Assembly: GCA_030529405.1 (NCBI GenBank)
Contig: JAUMWZ010000092.1
Span: 1 to 6,558, forward strand
Length of the DNA: 6,558 nucleotides
DNA from: Bacteroides sp.
GTDB taxonomy: Bacteria; Bacteroidota; Bacteroidia; Bacteroidales; Bacteroidaceae
Reading direction: 5' to 3'
This document shows positions 1 through 5,401 of the stretch, one piece after another. Position numbers and translations under genes: made by a program. The first letter of the stretch is position 1; each line of letters opens with the position of its first letter. The notes below the pieces were generated by a model. The model worked only from the letters and a program-made list of their open reading frames with translations, was not told where the DNA came from and did no database searches.

Positions 1-273
1 ATATTTCTTTTTGAAATTATCATCAAATATTTCGGTAAACTTATCTTCTAAATCTCCCTCAACTATTTCGCCAAACTTATATTCAGCCTTTGCCTTAGAT
101 ATGGTTATTCTCTTAGCCTTATTCTTAAAGTTTTCTCTAAACAACTGATATGTTTTGCTGTTGTATGTTTCATTTGTCTGTTCTTTGTTGCTATTTGTTC
201 TGTCTGTACTGCAAGAAGTTAGAAGTAATAATGATAATAACGAAAGAGTAAAAAACTTCATATAGTTAAGCAT
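1..273 (-). CDS. Lipoprotein of unknown function, C-terminal part missing (runs off the left edge)
   Basis: The reading frame is open from an ATG at 273 to the left edge, giving about 91 residues. It begins MLNYMKFFTLSLLSLLLLTSC: a basic residue, a leucine-rich hydrophobic core and an LTSC lipobox, so it should be lipidated and anchored in the inner or outer membrane after signal peptidase II cleavage. A second in-frame ATG at 261 gives a tighter signal peptide (MKFFTLS, Cys at 17) and is a real alternative start. I prefer 273 because the bases before it are A-rich, as is usual in Bacteroidota; neither start has a Shine-Dalgarno sequence. The mature part is Asn/Thr/Lys-rich, then charged with many Lys and Glu (for example KAKRITISKAKAEYKFGEI). 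The residues after the Cys (S-T-D-R) do not form a clear acidic export signal. I do not recognise the family and see no clear similarity to the two lipoproteins at the other end. Calling it a lipoprotein is safe; function is unknown. Confidence 0.8.
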   Translation of the reverse strand, partial: MLNYMKFFTLSLLSLLLLTSCSTDRTNSNKEQTNETYNSKTYQLFRENFKNKAKRITISKAKAEYKFGEIVEGDLEDKFTEIFDDNFKKKY

Positions 274-337
274 GTTATTTATTGGTTTATAATACGCCTA
301 ATATAGGGCAAAGGAAGTAGTAACTCGTCTCTGTTGG

Positions 338-345
338 CAAAGATA
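338..345 (-). promoter_or_regulatory. Candidate -7 box for the left lipoprotein gene
   Basis: Read on the minus strand this is TATCTTTG, an exact match to the Bacteroidota primary-sigma -7 consensus TAnnTTTG. It sits about 65 bp upstream of the ATG at 273. No convincing TTTG lies at the expected -33 distance, so the call rests on one short box in A+T-rich DNA. The left edge of array A begins about 40 bp further upstream. Confidence 0.3.
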
Positions 346-387
346 TATAAAAATAAGAAATATAATGTTTTTATTATAGCTTTATTG

Positions 388-497
388 TATATAAATAACA
401 ATTAGAGTATATATAGTTTACATCTAAATGATATATAGCTTGTATATCAACTGTATATACATTAGTTCTAAACTATATATGATTTAGAAAAAGACTG
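388..497. repeat. Array A: five degenerate 22-bp tandem units
   Basis: TATATA hexamers start at 388, 410, 432 and 454, and TATATG starts at 476, all exactly 22 bp apart. Within units the hexamer is followed by a GTTTAC-like half (best at 410-421, TATATAGTTTAC). It then runs into a half close to TAAACTG before the next hexamer (best at 469-480, TAAACTATATAT; others at 425-436 and 447-458, also 22 bp apart). Outer units 388-409 and 476-497 are the most degraded. The two halves are roughly inverted copies, so the array looks similar on both strands. It lies about 115 bp upstream of the left lipoprotein gene. Periodicity is seen directly; function is unknown. Confidence 0.7.
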
Positions 498-633
498 TTT
501 GTAGTGCATTTGGAGGATAAAGATGACTGTTTTCTGCTGTGTGTTCCGCTTCGTTTATATGTAAACAACGGTTAAGCTATACTATGTGTGTTAATCTGAT
601 AAATCTTTAAGGTATAGTATTTACACATATACA

Positions 634-667
634 CAAAAGGCAGTGTAACTTGTTACACTGCCTTTTG
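634..667 (-). terminator. Hairpin terminator after nrdG
   Basis: CAAAAGGCAGTGTAAC (634-649) and GTTACACTGCCTTTTG (652-667) are perfect 16-bp inverted copies with two bases between them; the innermost pairs must open to form a loop. It begins 8 bp beyond the nrdG stop codon. The stem base is A/T pairs, giving a short U-run on the minus-strand transcript (CCTTTTG), and the plus strand is similarly T-rich, so it may work both ways. The tail is not a long pure U-tract, so efficiency is uncertain. Confidence 0.8.
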
Positions 668-675
668 TTTGTCGT

Positions 676-1155
676 TTATTCTGATATTATTTTACCGTCT
701 TTTAGCCTTATTATTCGTTGATTTGAGCTTCCTCTAAACATAAGATGAGGCGAAAACAAGCTTTTGATGAAACGTCCTTCTACTATAACGTCCACGTATG
801 TTATTGCCTTTTTTAGTCGTGGGTCAGATAGTACTTCTTCGTATGTATATCCGGTGTAACACCAAATGTTCTTACCTGTGCGCTCTTTTATAGTTTTAGA
901 AAGCTCATAGAATTCTTCGGGATTAAACAAAGGGTCGCCTCCTGAAAACGTGACTCCATCTAGTAGCGGATTAGAGTTTATCTCGTCTACAATCTTATCT
1001 ATCATCTCTTTAGTCAGCGGTTCTCCTGCATTTGGGTTCCAACTTTTCTTGTTATGACACCCCTCGCAATGGTGTGAACAGCCAGCTAAATATATTGAAT
1101 ATCTAATTCCTTCTCCATCAACTATTGTTTCTGGATAAACGTAGAGTAGATTCAC
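676..1155 (-). CDS. nrdG: Anaerobic ribonucleoside-triphosphate reductase activating protein (radical SAM)
   Basis: NrdG uses S-adenosylmethionine and a [4Fe-4S] cluster to generate the glycyl radical on NrdD under anaerobic conditions, acting in the cytoplasm in a complex with NrdD. The 159-residue protein has the family's normal short length. The cluster motif CX3CX2C is Cys26, Cys30 and Cys33 (GCSHHCEGCHN), preceded by the substrate-entry segment DGEGIRYSIYLAGC. The SAM-binding motif SGGDPL is at 71-76, and the small C-terminal half (WCYTGYTYEEV, then VDVIVEGRF) is typical of NrdG. The start is a GTG at 1155: an AGGAGG lies 5 nt upstream, and translation from it gives the expected NrdG N-terminus (NLLYVYPETIVDGEG). 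The gene begins 30 bp after the nrdD stop, so the two are cotranscribed. A hairpin terminator follows. No residue of the core motifs is missing. Confidence 0.97.
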   Translation of the reverse strand: MNLLYVYPETIVDGEGIRYSIYLAGCSHHCEGCHNKKSWNPNAGEPLTKEMIDKIVDEINSNPLLDGVTFSGGDPLFNPEEFYELSKTIKERTGKNIWCYTGYTYEEVLSDPRLKKAITYVDVIVEGRFIKSLFSPHLMFRGSSNQRIIRLKDGKIISE

Positions 1156-1160
1156 CTAAG

Positions 1161-1166
1161 CCTCCT
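1161..1166 (-). promoter_or_regulatory. Shine-Dalgarno site that fixes the nrdG GTG start
   Basis: AGGAGG on the minus strand lies 5 nt before the GTG at 1155, in the short nrdD-nrdG gap. It decides the non-ATG start. It is notable because the lipoprotein genes here show A-rich leaders rather than a clear anti-16S match. Confidence 0.75.
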
Positions 1167-1185
1167 ATCTGTTTCCGTATGTTTC

Positions 1186-3579
1186 TTATGTGTGTTTTAC
1201 TCTGTCTTTTTCCTCAGCTCTCTTTGCAGAGTTCCAAGAACTAAGGTCACCAGTCAGATAACCAGTTATTCTTCTCATACGTAGTATTGCTTCGCTCCTA
1301 CATACAGGACATTTGTCGTATATAACACCTTTATATCCGCAGTTGTGGCAAGTATCTACTGGGTGATTTATTGAGCCATATCCGATGCCTTCATCATGCA
1401 TTACCTTGACAATCTTCACTATTGCCTTGACGTTCTTCTGTGCTTCGCCGTCAAGTTCAACATAAGTGATGTGTCCACCTCTAGTTATTGCATGGAATGG
1501 TGCTTCTTTCTTTATCTTGTCAATAATAGATATCTTCTCCTTAACGTCTATATGGAATGAGTTCACGTAATAGTTCAAATCGTTTACACCCTCTATAATA
1601 CCATACTTTCGTTTATCCATCTTTGTGAATCTACCTGATAAGCCTTCGGCTGGAGTTGCTAGTACAGAGTAGTTCAATCCGTACTTAGCTTTATACTCAT
1701 CTACTACTTTGTTCATCTCAAGTACAGCTTCATAAAGTGTGTTCCATGCTTTGTTGCTCTTTCCGTGACCCTCTCCATAGAGTGCCATCATAGCATTATG
1801 ACCGCCAATGAAACCTATACCGAGGGTTCCACTCTTTATCACATCGCCCACTTGTTGGTTAGGTTTGAGTGTGTCTCCTCCTTTCCACACATTGTTACCC
1901 ATCATAAATGGGAACTGACGTGCTAAGGCTGTGCGTTGATAGTTATAACGTTCGTAAAGTTGGTCAGCTATAAGTGTGGCTTGTTTTCTTATTTCTTCAA
2001 GGAAAATTTCCTTAGCCTTTTGTTCTACAGCGTCTTTATTTTTGTTGTTTTCCACCATATTTTCTGCCTTAATTCGTGCTTCAATTGCAAGTCGAGGCAT
2101 ATTGAGTGTGGTGAAAGATAAGTTTCCTCTACCTAGAGATGATTTTTCTCCTACAAGGTTTTCATATACTCTTGTTCGACAACCCATAGTTGCTAGTTCG
2201 TAAACATAACGTTTAGGGTCGTTTGCATTCCACTTATCGTTCTTGTTGAACTCAGTGTCTAAGAACATAAAGTTAGGAAAGAGTGCTTTTGAAGTAGTCT
2301 GACATGCCATCAAAAGTAAGTCGAAGTTTGGCGCAGTGTAGTTTAGTTTCAGTGCTTCTTCTATACTTTCTGCTTCCATTGCTTTGTTATAGTCTTCTTC
2401 ACTGTAAGATATTCCGTCTTTAACCTTAAATATTTGTATTGGGAAAACAGGTACTTCTCCTCTCTTGCCTAAGCCTTCTACTGTTGCTAGGAGTAGTTGT
2501 TTTATTACCATACGTCCCTCTTCCGAGTTGTCTGTGCCATAGTTTATGGAGCTAAATACTACTTGGTTGCCTCCTCTTGAGTGCATTGTGTTCAAGTTGT
2601 GTATGAAGCCTTCCATTGCTTGGTGTGTATCTTTTTCTGTCTGTTCGTATGCTTTTTTCGATATTTTCAGAAGGTTTTTCTTGTCAATATTTATGTCTAT
2701 TGCTTTTAGTTGTGCAACCATTGTTTCTGCTTCATTGTCTGTAAGCGTCATTTTTGTGGTGCTTTTGCTTATCACTTCTTTTACCTTGTCTTTTTCTATT
2801 TCTTTATCGCTGTTGATAGATACGAAGAATGTGATGAGCGATGTTAGATGTTTTACATAGCTTTTCCTTACGCCTTTGGCCATAAAGAAGTCGAATGCGG
2901 GTATTGCTTGTCCTCCGTGTTGTTCGTTTTGGTTTGTTTGGAATATTATAGTAGCCAGTGTTGCATAGCTTTGTATGCTTTGTGGGGTTCTGATGCTACC
3001 ATTTTTTGTTCTGAATCCTCTTTCAAACAAGTCGTCCATATCATATTGTATGCACGTAGTTGTTTTAGTAGGGTAGTAGTCAAGGTCGTGAATGTGTATG
3101 TCGCCTAACTGGTGTGCTTCTGCATATTGTTTAGGCAATAGATATTTATATGTATAGTCTTTGGTCACTTCTGATGCGAATGTCATCATCTGTCCAGCAG
3201 GAGTGTGACTGCTCATATTAGCGTTGCTCAGGTTGATATCGTTTTGGTCAATAGCAACTATACCGTCCATGATGTGTTTCATGTTGGTTTTTTTGTCCCT
3301 CTCGGTGTTTCTCCACTCTCTGTATATTATATACTTCTTCGCCACTTCGGGTTGCACCTTCATCAGTTCTTTTTCCACTATGTCTTGAATTTCTTCTACC
3401 CCGATAGTGGTTTTGTCAAACTTATTTACCACGTTTGTGGTTACTTCGTTTATCACTTGTTCATGGTTTGTTAGACCAACAGATGCAAATGCTTTGCTAA
3501 TTGCATTCTTTATCTTTTCCACTGAGAAGCCTTCTTGTGTGCCATCTCTTTTAATAATCCAGAATGTAGAGTTTTTCAT
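1186..3579 (-). CDS. nrdD: Class III anaerobic ribonucleoside-triphosphate reductase, large subunit
   Basis: This enzyme makes deoxyribonucleotides from ribonucleotides using a glycyl radical, normally with formate as reductant in this class. An ATP-cone allosteric domain fills about residues 5-95 (start of motif WIIKRDGTQEGFS). The catalytic barrel has HIHD (162-165) and Cys176 (TTTCIQYD). It also has HGGQ (221-224), GKRGEVPVFP (371-380) and Cys467 in ATMGCRTRVYE, the expected thiyl-radical cysteine. TPAEGLSGRF follows at 642-651. The C-terminal zinc site is Cys744, Cys747, Cys757 and Cys760. The glycyl radical residue is Gly773 in RRITGYL, 24 residues from the end. All key residues are present. 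At 797 residues it is longer than the roughly 600-710 residues I recall for T4 and E. coli NrdD. Much of the excess seems to be charged segments near 256-320 and 503-535. The start is supported by a GGAGG 8 nt upstream. nrdG follows after 30 bp. Confidence 0.98.
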   Translation of the reverse strand: MKNSTFWIIKRDGTQEGFSVEKIKNAISKAFASVGLTNHEQVINEVTTNVVNKFDKTTIGVEEIQDIVEKELMKVQPEVAKKYIIYREWRNTERDKKTNMKHIMDGIVAIDQNDINLSNANMSSHTPAGQMMTFASEVTKDYTYKYLLPKQYAEAHQLGDIHIHDLDYYPTKTTTCIQYDMDDLFERGFRTKNGSIRTPQSIQSYATLATIIFQTNQNEQHGGQAIPAFDFFMAKGVRKSYVKHLTSLITFFVSINSDKEIEKDKVKEVISKSTTKMTLTDNEAETMVAQLKAIDINIDKKNLLKISKKAYEQTEKDTHQAMEGFIHNLNTMHSRGGNQVVFSSINYGTDNSEEGRMVIKQLLLATVEGLGKRGEVPVFPIQIFKVKDGISYSEEDYNKAMEAESIEEALKLNYTAPNFDLLLMACQTTSKALFPNFMFLDTEFNKNDKWNANDPKRYVYELATMGCRTRVYENLVGEKSSLGRGNLSFTTLNMPRLAIEARIKAENMVENNKNKDAVEQKAKEIFLEEIRKQATLIADQLYERYNYQRTALARQFPFMMGNNVWKGGDTLKPNQQVGDVIKSGTLGIGFIGGHNAMMALYGEGHGKSNKAWNTLYEAVLEMNKVVDEYKAKYGLNYSVLATPAEGLSGRFTKMDKRKYGIIEGVNDLNYYVNSFHIDVKEKISIIDKIKKEAPFHAITRGGHITYVELDGEAQKNVKAIVKIVKVMHDEGIGYGSINHPVDTCHNCGYKGVIYDKCPVCRSEAILRMRRITGYLTGDLSSWNSAKRAEEKDRVKHT

Positions 3580-3587
3580 TGCTTTGT

Positions 3588-3592
3588 CCTCC
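3588..3592 (-). promoter_or_regulatory. Shine-Dalgarno site of nrdD
   Basis: GGAGG on the minus strand lies 8 nt before the ATG at 3579 and confirms that start. Together with the AGGAGG before nrdG, it shows that both genes of this operon carry canonical Shine-Dalgarno sites, unlike the lipoprotein genes in the window. Confidence 0.7.
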
Positions 3593-3609
3593 GTTAATAA
3601 AAAGTCTAA

Positions 3610-3636
3610 CGCTTAGTACTGTTGGCGTTTAGTACT
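3610..3636. promoter_or_regulatory. Direct repeat CGYTTAGTACT, possible nrdDG operator
   Basis: CGCTTAGTACT (3610-3620) and CGTTTAGTACT (3626-3636) match at 10 of 11 bases and are offset by 16 bp. Each contains the palindrome AGTACT. They end 31 bp upstream of the nrdD start codon, so they would lie in the leader if transcription starts at the -7 box further upstream, or over a closer promoter that I failed to see. They do not resemble the NrdR box I know (ACAC-AT-rich-GTGT). Two copies on about the same side of the helix suit a regulator, but no function is shown. Confidence 0.4.
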
Positions 3637-3729
3637 TATTATGGTTAAATATGCTATGTAATAATTATAGCGAGTGGTACGTCATATATCCCGTAAGTAT
3701 TAGAAAAAAGTATATGATTTTCGCTACTG

Positions 3730-3771
3730 TTTGTCTGACAAATGTAGTGATAATAAAACTGAATAAACAAG
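3730..3771 (-). promoter_or_regulatory. Candidate nrdDG promoter with palindrome over the -7 box
   Basis: On the minus strand TACATTTG (3739-3746) matches the Bacteroidota -7 consensus TAnnTTTG exactly. CTTG (3768-3771), one base off TTTG, lies 21 nt upstream, close to the usual -33 spacing. Overlapping the -7 box and the likely start site is the odd palindrome TTTGTC-T-GACAAA (3730-3742), a plausible repressor site. It would give a 5' leader of about 150 nt before nrdD. Confidence 0.4.
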
Positions 3772-3876
3772 GAAGTTGAAAGAATTTCATTAAGAATTTA
3801 TTAACAACTATATTCAAAAGGTAATTAGTTAGTTGATATATACAATTATAAACGTGTTCAGTCGTCGTCAAAAGCA

Positions 3877-3986
3877 TAAAACTGGGGTTTGCAAACTGTA
3901 TATACTTTGCACGACAATTATATATAGTTTACTTCTAAACTGTATATGTTTTATTTGCAAACCATATATGGTTTACTTTTGCCTTG
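3877..3986. repeat. Array B: five 22-bp tandem units, best preserved
   Basis: TATATA starts at 3899 and 3921 and TATATG at 3943 and 3965, exactly 22 bp apart. The preceding unit, 3877-3898, keeps only its right part (TTTGCAAACTG). The best unit is 3921-3942: TATATAGTTTAC, then TTC, then TAAACTG. Opposite-strand half-sites GCAAACTGTATA (3891), TAAACTGTATAT (3936) and GCAAACCATATA (3957) are also spaced 45 and 21 bp. Two perfect palindromes occur inside: GTTTGCAAAC (3887-3896) and AAACCATATATGGTTT (3959-3974). The span equals that of array A, 110 bp. I see no flanking inverted repeat or target duplication. Confidence 0.75.
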
Positions 3987-4013
3987 TTGAGTGCTAATTT
4001 GTGGATATAGAAT

Positions 4014-4051
4014 AAGGGCTACCACCAATGTGTAGTGCGGTGGTAGCCCTT
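4014..4051 (-). terminator. Hairpin terminator of the lipoprotein operon
   Basis: AAGGGCTACCACC (4014-4026) and GGTGGTAGCCCTT (4039-4051) are perfect 13-bp inverted copies around a 12-nt loop. The G+C-rich stem starts 27 bp after the stop codon at 4079 and is followed on the minus-strand transcript by a short U-rich stretch (CCCTTATTCTAT). The stem is strong and the U-tract weak. Confidence 0.8.
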
Positions 4052-4078
4052 GAGGTATTGTTGTGTTTTCTTGGTAGT

Positions 4079-5374
4079 TTAGAAAGCTAGTTCTCCTCCT
4101 TCTCTGTCATAGTCGCCATATACTTTTATAAGCATATCTCTGTATGCTTCTGCTTCTGTTATTTCGTATGCTCTGGCCAATGACTTTATAAATTTCAAGT
4201 CTATTGGGTTTAGTTCTTCCAAAAGTGTGTCTTCTTCTGCTTCCCAATCGTTAGTTTCTTCTATCGATGCAAACACACAAATAGGGATTGAGAATTTTAG
4301 GTTGAAGTCTTTGTCATACTGAGTTCTGTTAGAAGGTGTGTGGAAAGGAGTTACCACTTGTCCTATAAGTTTTCCGCTAACAATCTTTTTCAACTCTATG
4401 TTTAAGTTGAATATTGTTCTTTCTACATTAAACTTGAAGTATCCTTTCATACCAACTGGGTTTGTGTTTCCTTTTATCTTTACTTTTCCTCCACTTTTAT
4501 AGTATGTCTGATTCCAAGGGTTTGTGTCGCAGTAACGATAAGCCATATACTCTTCTGTTGTATAATCAGCTGGTTTCTTATATGTTCCTTCTGGCTTTTT
4601 AGCACCATTTGGGTCGTATGTCATATACTGTTCCCAGTCAAATGTCGGTTTTATGTCTGTTGCTGTAAAGAAATGTTGATATTGGCTGTCGTTACCGTTT
4701 TCAACAAAGTTTGCTGTTATGTCTTCACCTTCTTTGTTGTAGTATCTAATCCAAAGACCATATACCGACTGAGCTTTTGGTGTTGAGCTCATAGCTGTTA
4801 TCTTCGGATATTTACCATCTTTTGGTGTCCAGCCTTTTTCTGTTTTCTCCAAACTGAATCTTACCACAGCTTTCATGTGTTTCATCTCTTCTACATCTAC
4901 AGACTGATGGAATGCGTAATCTCCATGCATATGTCCTTCTGCAAAGGTGATGTCTATTCTAGTTGGCATATTAGGGTCTTCTTTTGGCTCTTCTTTTGGT
5001 TCTTCTGGTTTTACTACCTCTTTCACTTTCAAAAAGCCTTCTGTTTGAAATCCGGTAACCTTGTTTAGCAACTTGATTTTTGTTTCTCCTGGTGCCAACG
5101 CAATAATCCTTAGTGTTATTTTGTCTATTTCCACTTTGGCAACTCTTTCATTGCTAAGCTGTGCAACAATATTTTCGGTGTGTCCGCTTAACTCAAAGTT
5201 TGCTTGTGTGCCTTCGTCTAGCTCAAGTTTCTTAAAGTCGTGTGTCGGAATAGTTCCTGTTTGGTCGGCAGCCGTCTTTATTTGAAACGGTGCATAACAT
5301 TCGTCTTCACTGCAACTAAATAGTGACAGTGTGATTATAGCTATCAGTGTAGCTTTTAACGTAAGTGCTCTCAT
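4079..5374 (-). CDS. Putative surface-exposed lipoprotein: Ig-like domain plus shared C-terminal domain, unknown function
   Basis: The 431-residue protein starts with a signal peptide ending in the lipobox LFSC (Cys21). The next residues, S-E-D-E, fit the Ser-plus-acidic lipoprotein export signal described in Bacteroidota, so surface exposure is likely. Residues about 44-119 resemble a bacterial Ig-like (Big_2-type) domain (VAKVEIDK, IIALAPGETKIKLL). A Pro/Glu/Lys linker (PEEPKEEPKEDP, 123-134) follows. Residues 138-420 share blocks with the upstream lipoprotein: FAEGH (144-148), IRYYNKEGEDIT (209-220), QHFF (233-236), YRYCDTNPWN (279-288), GYFKF (311-315), PFHTP (343-347) and a C-terminal helical stretch ending about 418. 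AEGHMHGDYAFHQ is His-rich and could bind a metal or haem, but the upstream paralogue lacks most of those histidines. The gene starts 27 bp after the upstream gene's stop, preceded by an A-rich leader (AAAAAAAGAAAG), and ends at a hairpin. I do not recognise a named family. Confidence 0.9.
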   Translation of the reverse strand: MRALTLKATLIAIITLSLFSCSEDECYAPFQIKTAADQTGTIPTHDFKKLELDEGTQANFELSGHTENIVAQLSNERVAKVEIDKITLRIIALAPGETKIKLLNKVTGFQTEGFLKVKEVVKPEEPKEEPKEDPNMPTRIDITFAEGHMHGDYAFHQSVDVEEMKHMKAVVRFSLEKTEKGWTPKDGKYPKITAMSSTPKAQSVYGLWIRYYNKEGEDITANFVENGNDSQYQHFFTATDIKPTFDWEQYMTYDPNGAKKPEGTYKKPADYTTEEYMAYRYCDTNPWNQTYYKSGGKVKIKGNTNPVGMKGYFKFNVERTIFNLNIELKKIVSGKLIGQVVTPFHTPSNRTQYDKDFNLKFSIPICVFASIEETNDWEAEEDTLLEELNPIDLKFIKSLARAYEITEAEAYRDMLIKVYGDYDREGGELAF

Positions 5375-5401
5375 CTTTCTTTTTTTGTGATTTGTGTTTT
5401 T

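Larger units (their letters stand above)
274..675. other. 402-bp intergenic region between nrdG and the left lipoprotein gene
   Basis: This gap holds, from the nrdG side: the hairpin terminator at 634-667; about 135 bp with no supported gene (498-633); repeat array A at 388-497; a candidate -7 box at 338-345; and the leader of the left lipoprotein gene. A 13-residue plus-strand ORF at 523-564 has a good GGAGG 6 nt upstream but no other support. Two short inverted repeats, GTTTA/TAAAC around 554-567 and ATACTAT/ATAGTAT at 576-620, are too weak in A+T-rich DNA to call. Confidence 0.7.
3580..4078. other. 499-bp intergenic region between the lipoprotein pair and nrdD
   Basis: From the upstream (right) side this gap holds the lipoprotein-operon terminator at 4014-4051, repeat array B at 3877-3986, and a candidate promoter at 3739-3771 with a palindrome over its -7 box. 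An 11-bp direct repeat at 3610-3636 and the nrdD Shine-Dalgarno site follow. A 70-codon minus-strand frame at 3665-3877 is open, but it has no ribosome binding site and a composition typical of untranslated A+T-rich DNA, and it overlaps the candidate promoter. I do not call it a gene. Confidence 0.7.

Noticed and set aside
1..273. The left lipoprotein as a third paralogue of the right-hand pair
   Set aside because: The visible residues share only the lipoprotein signal; none of the conserved core blocks (AEGH, RYY, HFF, YRYC) appears in the part available.
388..497. A CRISPR array as explanation for the 22-bp periodicity
   Set aside because: The repeat fills the whole period with no unique spacers, units are degenerate, and no cas gene is near.
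576..620. ATACTAT / ATAGTAT inverted repeat
   Set aside because: Seven A/T-rich base pairs with a 31-bp loop is expected by chance here.
1936..3616. Several plus-strand open frames of 61-104 codons opposite nrdD
   Set aside because: They are antisense shadows of a strongly supported conserved gene; their Phe/Ser/Val-rich translations show no recognisable domain.
3665..3877. 70-codon open frame on the minus strand between nrdD and array B
   Set aside because: No ribosome binding site, an Ile/Leu/Phe/Tyr-rich composition expected from A+T-rich noncoding DNA, and overlap with the best nrdDG promoter candidate.
3877..3986. Plasmid-type iterons or a replication origin
   Set aside because: Iterons can be about 22 bp, but no replication initiator gene is present, related arrays occur at three places, and the gene content is chromosomal. 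Not excluded for the wider genome.
3877..3986. An insertion sequence or complete MITE around array B
   Set aside because: I found no terminal inverted repeats or target-site duplication flanking the array, and no transposase fragment.
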